A DNA stretch of 64,000 nucleotides. Source: Chloropicon primus (taxonomy: Eukaryota > Chlorophyta > Chloropicophyceae > Chloropicales > Chloropicaceae). Within the stretch, counting starts at the first letter, position 1, and every line of letters begins with the position of its first letter. Position numbers and translations under genes: made by a program. A model generated the notes under the pieces. The model ran no database searches and had not been told where the DNA came from. It worked only from the letters and a program-made list of their open reading frames with translations. This document shows positions 57,303-64,000 of this stretch, one piece after another. Where the stretch lies: positions 1 to 64,000 of the forward strand of contig CP060758.1 in assembly GCA_023205875.1 (NCBI GenBank), read 5' to 3'.

Positions 57303-58697
57303 TCAGATCTTGATGTCTTGGTTTTCGTATACTCCTGCCGCAAGCTCTTTGGGCTCGCCCCCCTCATTCGTCACCGAGCACGCGCCCTTGAAGGTCGTGC
57401 CCGGCTTGAACACCACGGGCCCACTCACCTGGAGCTTGGAGCACGATATGAGAGAAGGGATGCCATCCGGGCACAGCTTCTCCATCTTGTCCACGTGCTT
57501 GTAGTGCTTGTCATCCAGCTTCACAACAGGGACGGAGTCACGGTTGAGCTTGACGCAAAAATCATCGGTCAAGTGGTAGGCGTCACTCCGCAGGGCAAAC
57601 AAGTCGCTGCACGTCTTTACGGGCGAGAACCTTGATCTCGGGACCACGACAGCCGAGGCGTTGGGGAAGCACTCGATGGCGGAGCCCATGGCGGTCTCCA
57701 GCTGGTACACGCTCGTGGATGTGGCGTCCCTTGGATTGACCGTCTTCTTGTTCTTGATGAGGGGGAGGGGCAGGACGCCATCGCATTCCTCCATCTTCTT
57801 CTTGAGCTGCACAAAGTCGAGCCACAAGTTGTTGGTGTTGAAGTATTTGTGCAGGGAAACGTCTTGGAACTTGGCCTTGTCCTGATCCGGGCACATCGCA
57901 GACTCCCTCAGGATGAGCTGCCTGTCGGCCTTCCTCCTCGCAAGGTGACCCCCCTTCTTGTCTGCCTCTGTTCTCTCCGCCACCTCCATCATGAAAGCGG
58001 CCCCGCTTTTGGCAAAGTGGCTGAGCAAGTCCGTCGACATGACCGCGCCCAAGTTGTCCGAGTTACTGACGAACGCGTACCGGAACCCCCTCTCGATGAG
58101 GCGATCCAGCATGCCGCTCCCCAGGAGGGAAGGGTAGATGTCACCGTGGCCCGGGGGGCACCACTCCAGGTCCCTGTTCCCCTCGTGCACCACGGGTTTC
58201 ATCGTAGCCGCGTCAATCTTTGGGCTCTTGTTCTGCAGAAGGATCAGGTCCTCCTGCGACAGGATCTCCGGGCGACTCGCTCCGAGGGCCTCGAGGGTGT
58301 CCTCGTTGGTGCTGAAGCTGTTCATCAGCACGAACTGCACGCTGGCCTCGTTGTTCTCGGACAAGTGCTTGATCTGGTCCGCGATGAGGTCGAGGAAAGT
58401 CCTGCCGTCCTTGACAGCCAGCAGGCTCTTCGCCTTCTCCAGCCCCATGCTCGTCCCGAGCCCGCCATTGAGCTTGAGCACCACCGTCTTGGACAGCAAC
58501 TCCTTCAACTCCTCCAAGTTCTCCCCTCCCTCTGTTTGGATCTCCTCGAACCTCGGCAAAGTGTCGACCGCCTCGATCTCCTCCTCCGGTATGAGCCCGG
58601 TATCCCCTCCCTCCAACTTGGCGTAGTTGTGCAAGAACGCTTTCCTCGCTGCCTCGTTCAGCCCTCCCTCCTTAAGCTTCCCCTCCACTGCCTCCAT
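57303..58697 (-). CDS. UGP: UTP-glucose-1-phosphate uridylyltransferase
   Basis: A 464-residue eukaryotic UGPase that makes UDP-glucose, the donor for cell-wall, glycogen/sucrose and glycosylation pathways. The nucleotide-binding loop VVLKLNGGLGTSMGLEKAKS is at about 72-91. WCPPGHGDIYPSLLGSGMLD, RYAFVSNSDNLGAV, and TNNLWLDF are intact. The length and the C-terminal beta-helix region (KTTFKG-like PGTTFKGACSVTN) are normal, and the last residues are NQDIKI. Cytosolic. The ATG at 58697 gives MEAVEGKLKEGG; a splice acceptor-like AACAG lies just before it, so a 5' exon is possible (see the acidic ORF upstream). Confidence 0.97.
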   Translation of the reverse strand: MEAVEGKLKEGGLNEAARKAFLHNYAKLEGGDTGLIPEEEIEAVDTLPRFEEIQTEGGENLEELKELLSKTVVLKLNGGLGTSMGLEKAKSLLAVKDGRTFLDLIADQIKHLSENNEASVQFVLMNSFSTNEDTLEALGASRPEILSQEDLILLQNKSPKIDAATMKPVVHEGNRDLEWCPPGHGDIYPSLLGSGMLDRLIERGFRYAFVSNSDNLGAVMSTDLLSHFAKSGAAFMMEVAERTEADKKGGHLARRKADRQLILRESAMCPDQDKAKFQDVSLHKYFNTNNLWLDFVQLKKKMEECDGVLPLPLIKNKKTVNPRDATSTSVYQLETAMGSAIECFPNASAVVVPRSRFSPVKTCSDLFALRSDAYHLTDDFCVKLNRDSVPVVKLDDKHYKHVDKMEKLCPDGIPSLISCSKLQVSGPVVFKPGTTFKGACSVTNEGGEPKELAAGVYENQDIKI

Positions 58698-58768
58698 CCT
58701 GTTCCGATGAGATCAATCACGATGGACAATCAATCAATCAAACCCTTTTCTCTCCAGATCCCGCAAGG

Positions 58769-58927
58769 TCACACCTCCTCCTCGTCGCTGTCCTCGTCGC
58801 TGTCCTCTTCGCTGTCCTCTTCGCTGTCCTCGTCGCTGTCCTCTTCGCTGTCCTCTTCGCTGTCCTCGTCGTCGTCCTCGTCGCTGTCCTCGTCGTCGTC
58901 GTCGTCCTCTGGTTTTGTTGGTCGTGC
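58769..58927 (-). CDS. Acidic Asp/Ser/Glu-repeat micro-ORF, doubtful
   Basis: A 52-residue minus-strand ORF reads MARPTKPEDDDDEDSDED then EDS/EEDS repeats to the stop. It translates a 12-bp GCTGTCCTCTTC tandem array on the plus strand. It lies between UGPase and poly(A) polymerase, in their direction. It could be a real acidic peptide, a first exon for UGPase (a weak GT|GTGACC donor would bring it in frame with VMEAVEG), or just an open frame in a microsatellite. The last is most likely. Confidence 0.25.
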   Translation of the reverse strand, partial: ARPTKPEDDDDDEDSDEDDDEDSEEDSEEDSDEDSEEDSEEDSDEDSDEEEV

Positions 58928-59328
58928 CATAACGGACGGTCAGGATGGCGGGAGAGCGGAGAAAGCGATCGCGGCAAGGGGGAGGGAGAGGGAGAGGGAG
59001 AGGAGTCGACAGGAGGAAGTGGTGTCACTTTCTCTTTCGATAGAGGGGTCATTCGATACGTTTCGAACAACTCAATGTCTTCTTCTTCTTCTTCTTCTTC
59101 TTGGTTTGGAGGAGAAGAGAAGGTCAAGCAGGACCCAGTTTAGGACAGGGGAATGCATAGAAGTTGCGGAGGAGGAGGAACGTCGCCGATTGGGTCGAGG
59201 ATAACCCAGGATCAGACGAGGAGGAAGGCTTCAGCAGCAGCCACGATTGAAAAGTGATTTCCTGGAGTGATTCCAAGCAAATTTTTTTCGTATAGTTACA
59301 CAGAATTATTCCAGTCCCGCTCCATTCT
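58928..59328. other. Poly(A) polymerase 3' region
   Basis: GGGAGAGG repeats near 58980-59005, TTCTTC repeats near 59076-59102. No gene supported; the ORF at 59124-59537 minus is out of frame with, and partly overlaps, the poly(A) polymerase coding end. Confidence 0.5.
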
Positions 59329-61438
59329 TCACGCGCTGCCGTTGGCACCTTCCTTCTCCTCGGCCCTCGCCCGTTTGACTTCCGGCTGTTTTTCTCCATC
59401 CTCCTCGCCGCCCCGCTTCGATTCCAGCGCCGGGGGTCCCTCCCCCTCCTCTGTTCGTGGCCGCTTGGCCCCGCTCTCTCCGTTCTCCTTGCCGTCTTCT
59501 CCGTTCTCCTTGCCGTCTTCTCCGTTCTCGTTACCAACCTTCTTCTCTTCCTCCCCCTTCTTCTCTTCCTTTTTGGGTTCCGTGAGGAAGGAGGGGAGGT
59601 CCTTGTGCTTCATCGAGCTCACGAAGCAGTCCATGGTGGGCGTGTGCTCCTTGAAGTTGTACAAGATCCTTCTAAAAATGTCCACAGCCGCGTTCAGGTC
59701 GAAGGACTTGCCCGTGCTCTGAGGCGCGTACATTCTTGTCCGAATCAAATCCTTCGGAGCCTTCTTCAGGCCCATATAGTACAAGCAGTGCGTGCTGGCA
59801 TCCAAGCCAGGGTCCTGGAACTCCTCTGTACACGGGTGAATGTGCAAAGTCCCGGCCGTGCAGTCCTCGATCTGCTCGATCATTTTTCTCAGCCGCGAGA
59901 AGACGAAGCCGGACCACTTTTTGAGCTCCTCCGCCGAGGCCGCCGTGACCTTGATCTGCAAGAAGTTCTTGTGGAGCTTAAAAAAGTCCACCCTCTCGAA
60001 GAGCTTGTCCCACTTCTCCTCGCCCTTGGCCACCGAGGCGCAGACCCTCGAGGCATTGGACAACTCCTGCTTCATGATGTGGAGGGTGCTGACGGTGACG
60101 TTGTAGGTCGAGTTCTGGCACGGGTACGTCGGCGTGATGATGGGCATGAGGTCCCTCTTGTCTATGGGGTTCCTCCTCGGGTCCCAGATCTTCAGGCCGA
60201 GGCCCTCGTCGACGATGGGGGCGAGGAGCACCGGGCTCGGCCACTTCCACATGTCCCACACCGTGAAGAACTTTTGGAGCAGAGTGCTCGGGGCCGCGTT
60301 GGGGTAGAGCTGGCAGACCCTGGCCACCAGGATGGCCATGTTGATCCCTCCCAGGAACCCCAGCACGTTGCTGTAGACTCCCCTGACCTTGGACCACAGC
60401 TTTATGCACCGGAGGACTTGCCTGAAGGACTCCACGTTGGGCACGAGGTCGAATAGATAGGCGGCGACCCTCACGCCGTTGAGACTCTTGGTGCTTGCGT
60501 CGTCCAAGTTCCTGAATATCGTCGGCTTCATCACGTCCACCCCCCGAGGAATGACATCGAGCTCCAAGGAGACGAAGGCCAAGTCGATCTCGACGCCCAG
60601 GAAGACCATCTTGATCTCCGGCACGATGGCCTCCGGCACCCCAACGATCGTCTCCACGTCCTCCACCCCCTCCAGCAGGCAGTAGAGGCTCTCCTTGTTC
60701 TCCCCGCACAGGTTGAGAACGCCGCCCGCGGTGGCGGGGTCCCCGACCTCGCCGGTCGACCCCATCCTCCCGAAGAAGTCCCTGTCCCTCGACACGTGCC
60801 TCGGGCCTATGCACAGGGTATCCAGATCAGAGCCCGGGGTGTGGACGCCCAGCCGGTAGGACCCGAAGGTGAAGAGCTCGACGTGGGCCTCCTGGGCAAA
60901 GTCCGCGCCCATGTTCCTCTCCGTCGTCGCCTTGATCCACCTCTGCAGGATCTCGTACAGCCGCCCGAGCACCTCCTCCCTCCGCCGGGACTCCTCCTCC
61001 GGCTCGTACAGCCCGAACCCCCGAGCGACCTGTGCCATCCCAACCAACCAACCAACCAACCATCCATCACCATCCCAGTGTCAGATCACAAAAAGGCAAA
61101 CAAAGCAACAACAAGGACGAGAAGAAGAGGTCAGCAGCTTGCCTTCCCCAAAGGGGCGGCGGGGCGAGGGGGCGGCGGGAAGGTCACGCCAGGGCGCCGT
61201 GCGCGCCCGCGCTCGCGCCCCGCCTCGCCCTCGATTCTTCTTGCCCCTGTCCCAATGACCCCAAAGGCGGGTGAGGATGGGGCGTGCGTGCGTTTGGGAG
61301 AAGAGAGAAGGTTCGCAGGCGGCGCGCGCGCGAGAGAGAGAGAGGGGTGGAGGGAAAGCGTCGTACCTCCTGGAGTTCCTCCGACCGCTTCAGGTCCTCC
61401 TCCGTGGGTCCCGCCGTCGAGATGGGCTGCGCGGACAT
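59329..61438 (-). CDS. PAP: Nuclear poly(A) polymerase, two exons
   Basis: Exon 1 61438-61367 (MSAQPISTAGPTEEDLKRSE ELQE) and exon 2 61029-59329 join in phase 0 across a 337-bp intron (GTACGA ... GGCACAG). The 590-residue enzyme adds poly(A) tails to mRNA. Canonical start PISTAGPTEEDL, the nucleotidyltransferase motif FGSYRLGVHTPGSDLDTLCI (about 79-98), the third Asp in VEIDLAFVSL, and RCIKLWSKVRGVYSNVLGFL GGI are all present. The RNA-binding domain FFKLHKNFLQIKVTA follows, then a 90-residue acidic/basic tail with ENGEDGK repeats and KRPR-type nuclear signals. The intron near the start explains why exon 2 has no canonical N-terminus. The start codon lies 345 bp from the PTEN stop, both on the minus strand. 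Confidence 0.97.
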
Positions 61439-61782
61439 CGTGCCTCCTCCTCCTCCTGGGGTGGGTGGGTTGCTTCTCCCGGCTTTAGAAGGCGATGGCG
61501 GGAAAGCGAAGCGCACGACGATAACGGAGGAGGAGGATGGAGGACGGGGCGGGTGGAGGGTGGATGGAGGAAGCCAAGGGTGGAACAGGGAGAGGAAGTG
61601 CGAGTTCCAAGTGCGAGTTCCAAGTGCGAGTTCCGCGTGCGTGCGCGCCTGCCTGGGTTTTAGGAGGAAGACGGTGGTGGTATACATGCGTTGTTGTTGT
61701 TGTTGTTGTTGTTGTTATCGCTATTGTTGTTGTTATTGAAGAATACACACATAATAATAAACCTTTTTGCTCGAGAGAGCGC
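61439..61782. other. PAP upstream region with 15-bp repeat
   Basis: About three copies of the 12-15-mer GTGCGAGTTCCAA run from about 61598 to 61635. TTGTTG repeats lie at 61690-61735, just downstream of the PTEN stop. No ORF supported. Confidence 0.55.
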
Positions 61783-62847
61783 TCAGGAGGAGGCGTCGAC
61801 GACGACGTCCGAGAAGTTGAGCTCGACGAGGAGGTTCCAGTTCAGGCCGGACTTGTGCCTGTACTTGTACCGGTCGAGCTCCCTGGCCTCGAGGACGACC
61901 TGGTTCCCCTTGATGTACCTCGTGTTCAGCCAAAGGTAGTACTCCCCCGCCTTGTCCTTCAGCTTGACCTTGAAGTCCTCCTCGACCTGGACGGGGAAGG
62001 GCAGGACGAACTCGGCCTCGACGGCGTCGATCTGCTTCCACTTGCTCCTCGAGTTCCCCGACAGCATCTCGGAGGAGAACACCAGCTTCTCGGCCGAGTG
62101 GTCGCTGACGTACACCGCGGGGTACAGGTGCGGCGCCGTGTGGTGGAGCTTGAGGCTCGCCAGCCTGAGCCGCCGCCCCGCCCCCCCCACCTCCCCCGGG
62201 GACTTGAGCAGGAGCTCGTAGTACCTGAGGTACCTCTGCTGGGACGCCAGGGTCAGGCCCTTGCCGTCGTGCGTCCTCCTGAGGTTGTAGTACGCCACGG
62301 CCTCCTCCGCGGTGTCCGCGTAGCTCAAGTAGATCAGCAGGCAGCAGATCATCAGCCCCGTCCGGCTCTTCCCCGCCTTGCAGTGCACCACGACCACGTG
62401 GCTCATGCTCTGCCTCAGCCACGACTTGGCGGACTCCACGAACGCCTGGATGAGCCGAAGGGGCGGGCAGTTGTGGTCGTCGAAGGGGAAGCTCGCCACC
62501 TTCCCGTCGAAGAGCGCCGCGTCGTACGTCCGCTCAGAGCAAAGGTTGTAGATCTTGTACTTCCCCCCGGGGTGCTTCTCGTCCAAGAAAGACGTGACGT
62601 GACCCATGTGGTTCCGGTACAAGCCCTCCACGTACCCGAGCACCCCGCTGCTCCGGTCCCCCGCCGGGAACCCCATCGCGATCACGTTCTCCGTGATGTA
62701 AGACAAGTCCAAGTCGTACTCGCTGTCCTTGTACCGCCGCTTCTTCTGAGACACCAAAGACCGCGCGAAACGCGTCAGGGCGTTCCCCTTCGAGCGCCCG
62801 GAACCACCTCGAGGGCGCGCCATCCGACTCCTCTCGCCATCCGCCAT
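61783..62847 (-). CDS. PTEN: PTEN-like phosphoinositide 3-phosphatase
   Basis: A 354-residue protein with the dual-specificity phosphatase domain and a C2 domain. The N-terminal PIP2-binding motif is VSQKKRRYKDSEYDLDLSYI (about 32-51). The substrate-recognition FPFDDHNCPPL and the P-loop HCKAGKSRTG (155-164; catalytic Cys about 156) are intact; animal PTEN has GKGRTG, and the Ser change is common in plant PTENs. The C2-like domain runs about 215-354 and ends NFSDVVVD. Lipid phosphatase activity on PtdIns(3,4,5)P3 or PtdIns3P is expected from the family; green algae and plants keep PTEN homologues, some tied to autophagy and pollen. The ATG at 62847 (MADGERSRMARP) is the first true ATG in the frame. 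Confidence 0.95.
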   Translation of the reverse strand: MADGERSRMARPRGGSGRSKGNALTRFARSLVSQKKRRYKDSEYDLDLSYITENVIAMGFPAGDRSSGVLGYVEGLYRNHMGHVTSFLDEKHPGGKYKIYNLCSERTYDAALFDGKVASFPFDDHNCPPLRLIQAFVESAKSWLRQSMSHVVVVHCKAGKSRTGLMICCLLIYLSYADTAEEAVAYYNLRRTHDGKGLTLASQQRYLRYYELLLKSPGEVGGAGRRLRLASLKLHHTAPHLYPAVYVSDHSAEKLVFSSEMLSGNSRSKWKQIDAVEAEFVLPFPVQVEEDFKVKLKDKAGEYYLWLNTRYIKGNQVVLEARELDRYKYRHKSGLNWNLLVELNFSDVVVDASS

Positions 62848-63066
62848 CTCTCCGACTTCTGGCGGCGGCGGGACGGCGGGACACCTCAACCTCGAGGTCG
62901 AGACACCTCCGCCACAGCCTCGGCGTCGCTCTCGTCCTCCACAGTCCGCTGCTGCTCTCGCGCTCCACAGTCCGCTGGTGCTCTCGCGCTCCTCGGCGCT
63001 CCGGCTCCATCACACAGCGCTGTATAAAGACGAAAATGTGATATGATTCATGTGTACCTAATGGAC
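62848..63066. promoter_or_regulatory. PTEN upstream region and tRNA leader with TATA-like box
   Basis: Two GTGCTCTCGCGCTCC-type repeats (about 62950-62990). TATAAA at 63023-63028 is 39-44 nt upstream of the 3' tRNA half. TGTGTACCTAA at 63051-63061 forms the outer helix described for the permuted tRNA. Confidence 0.6.
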
Positions 63067-63246
63067 ATCTAAAGGTCGTGTGTTCGATCCACACTCATCG
63101 CAGTAAAGTCAGCATTTACTCCGCGCGAAACCTACTCACCGCGTGGCACTTGAGATGAACCAAACCCTAATCCAGACTTCCCTCTTACTCTGCCTCGTCG
63201 TACCGTTCGGCGATGATAGCTCAGTTGGGAGAGCGTTAGACTGAAG
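63067..63246 (+). tRNA. Circularly permuted tRNA-Phe(GAA)
   Basis: The 3' half (63067-63102) precedes the 5' half (63210-63246), with a 107-nt linker. The 5' half is GCGATGA (acceptor), TA, GCTC-AGTTGGGA-GAGC (D arm), G, TTAGA and the loop CTGAAG, where GAA (63243-63245) is the anticodon. The 3' half is A, TCTAA, AGGTC, GTGTG-TTCGATC-CACAC (T arm), TCATCGC (acceptor) and A73. All four stems pair fully: GCGATGA/TCATCGC and TTAGA/TCTAA in particular. Joined at 37/38 it is an almost textbook tRNA-Phe. The break is at the canonical nuclear intron site, so the normal splicing endonuclease could join the halves. CCA is not encoded. B-box sequence (TTCGATCC) is upstream of A-box (TAGCTCAGTTGG). Confidence 0.93.
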
Positions 63247-63667
63247 TTACGGTGCACACCCCAGGAGGAGGCGGCGAAACTACAGTCGCCTCTCCTCTTG
63301 CTCCGCGAGATAAGGGTTCGGTGAGAGACGTTAAATATACGAGCACAATAAGATCACAATAAGATCGTAACGGCGGAGGACGGCGAGGAGGACGAGAAGA
63401 CCGCGACCAGAGAGAGAGCGATGAGTTACCTCCTGGAATACTACAGCCGCGGGTTGCCGACGAAGAAGAGGAGACTGACGAATACTGGGACGTCATGTGA
63501 AGAAGGGGCTGGTGGCGCCACCCCGGCCGCGGTTCTCCAGGGGGATGGCGCCCAAGGATGGCGGGTGGCGCCCAAGGATTGTGGTGCCAATGTCTCTGTC
63601 TTCACCCACTTGCAGGGCAGCGGGCAGCCGTGCGGCAAGCCTGGACACCAACGCTTGCACAGTGGCC
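63247..63667. other. tRNA trailer, hairpin, and unassigned sequence
   Basis: 63247-63258 (TTA-C-GGTGCACA) pairs with the tRNA leader. 63263-63297 can fold as a hairpin (AGGAGGAGGCG with CGCCTCTCCT). No T-run follows it, so no usual Pol III terminator is visible. 63540-63585 repeats GGATGGCGCCCAAGGATGGC and related copies. A short frame at 63363-63500 ends EEETDEYWDVM, and 63421-63693 is another open frame; neither is supported. Confidence 0.5.
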
Positions 63668-64000
63668 ATGGCGACCTCCGCGGGACCTCATAGGGAGCGG
63701 GAGATGGCCGCCATCGAGGAGAACGCGGATCCGACGACGCTTCTCAATGCGGATGGACTTCTTGCCTCTCTTCGCTTCGCAGACGAATTAGCTGGCGCGC
63801 CGCCCACCCTTGCACGCGAGGGTACACGGGCGGAGCGAACTCGCGAGCCTGAGGAGCTGACCCTGGTCCGCGTGGTCCGAGGCCGTGGCGGAGTCCACCT
63901 GGAGCGCGTTGCGGGCTTGAAAGAACTGACCCACTGCATCGTCTTCCTCCGCGAGTCCCTTGCGCGGGAGGGGCTTGGGAACAAGCTCGCTGGTCAGGCG
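63668..64000 (+). CDS. Partial ORF running off the right end
   Basis: From the ATG at 63668 the frame is open for 111 codons to the window edge: MATSAGPHREREMAAIEENA, then a Leu-rich stretch LLNADGLLASLRFADELAG and LTLVRVVRGRGGVHLERVAG LKELTHCIVFLRESLAREG. The composition is balanced, unlike microsatellite translations, so a real N-terminus is plausible. No family recognised. Whether exons lie upstream cannot be told. Confidence 0.42.
   Translation, partial: MATSAGPHREREMAAIEENADPTTLLNADGLLASLRFADELAGAPPTLAREGTRAERTREPEELTLVRVVRGRGGVHLERVAGLKELTHCIVFLRESLAREGLGNKLAGQA

Noticed and set aside
59124-59537. Minus-strand ORF downstream of poly(A) polymerase
   Set aside because: Different frame over the end of the PAP coding region and its 3' side; repeats of RTEKTAR come from the ENGEDGK repeat DNA.
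61537-63027. 496-residue plus-strand ORF over PTEN
   Set aside because: Antisense shadow of PTEN; codon-complement artefact of high GC3.
63363-63500. Short frame ending EEETDEYWDVM
   Set aside because: Only 45 codons, no start, Arg-rich upstream; peptide-like end may be chance.
1-64000. Retroelements, virus-like elements or toxin genes
   Set aside because: No reverse transcriptase, integrase, capsid, envelope or LTR pairs were recognised in any frame.

Overview
This window is the left end of a nuclear chromosome from a small, gene-dense green alga. Bases 1-595 are a telomere array read on the C-rich strand (CCTAAAA, so TTTTAGG on the G strand). A short degenerate zone and about two and a half copies of a 198-bp subtelomeric repeat follow, and genes start at 1.8 kb. 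About 36 protein genes and one permuted tRNA gene fill the rest, mostly 100-700 bp apart. Evidence for the green lineage: a calmodulin with its intron in the Gly-26 codon (the land-plant position), an AGC-VIII kinase with DFD in place of DFG, a YABBY-like regulator, an At4g15545-like protein, a SWEET transporter, plastid-style DnaJ and tandem GST-N proteins, and a permuted tRNA gene of the kind known in prasinophytes. A prasinophyte or Chloropicon-like alga is my inference; no species call can be made without a search.

Layout. 1.8-6.3 kb: SWEET, DNAJC8-like splicing J-protein, antisense relic of an ammonium transporter, intact AMT. 6.4-15.1 kb: mS29/DAP3, organellar topoisomerase IA, DnaJ protein, a two-exon type II membrane glycoprotein, CutA. 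15.3-23.6 kb: Lys-rich protein, FAM184-like coiled coil, PAP2 phosphatase, a one-TM protein, aspartate-semialdehyde dehydrogenase. 24.1-36 kb: SNU13, calmodulin, GRXS15-like glutaredoxin, UTP25, At4g15545-like protein, an IQ/Ig-PH protein, tandem GST-N protein. 36-46 kb: NBAS/MIP2 tether subunit, a small mitochondrial protein, ALG10. 46-57 kb: TVP23, SCP2, TEN1, AGC-VIII kinase, YABBY-like protein, a tandem pair of one-TM paralogues, two more membrane proteins. 57-64 kb: UGPase, poly(A) polymerase, PTEN, permuted tRNA-Phe(GAA), and a partial ORF at the right edge.

Genes are not grouped by pathway. Loose themes are RNA biology (DNAJC8, SNU13, UTP25, poly(A) polymerase, tRNA-Phe), ER/Golgi work (NBAS, TVP23, ALG10), lipid or phosphoinositide chemistry (PAP2, SCP2, PTEN) and telomere maintenance (TEN1). 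Introns are few (about 12 genes), GT-AG, mostly 70-370 bp, and often follow a very short first exon. Intergenic and 5' regions are full of microsatellites, so several N-termini are uncertain. I saw no retroelement, DNA transposon, CRISPR array or rRNA gene.

Standout: tRNA-Phe is encoded with its 3' half (63067-63102) upstream of its 5' half (63210-63246), joined at position 37/38, and the outer flanks can pair as a splicing helix.
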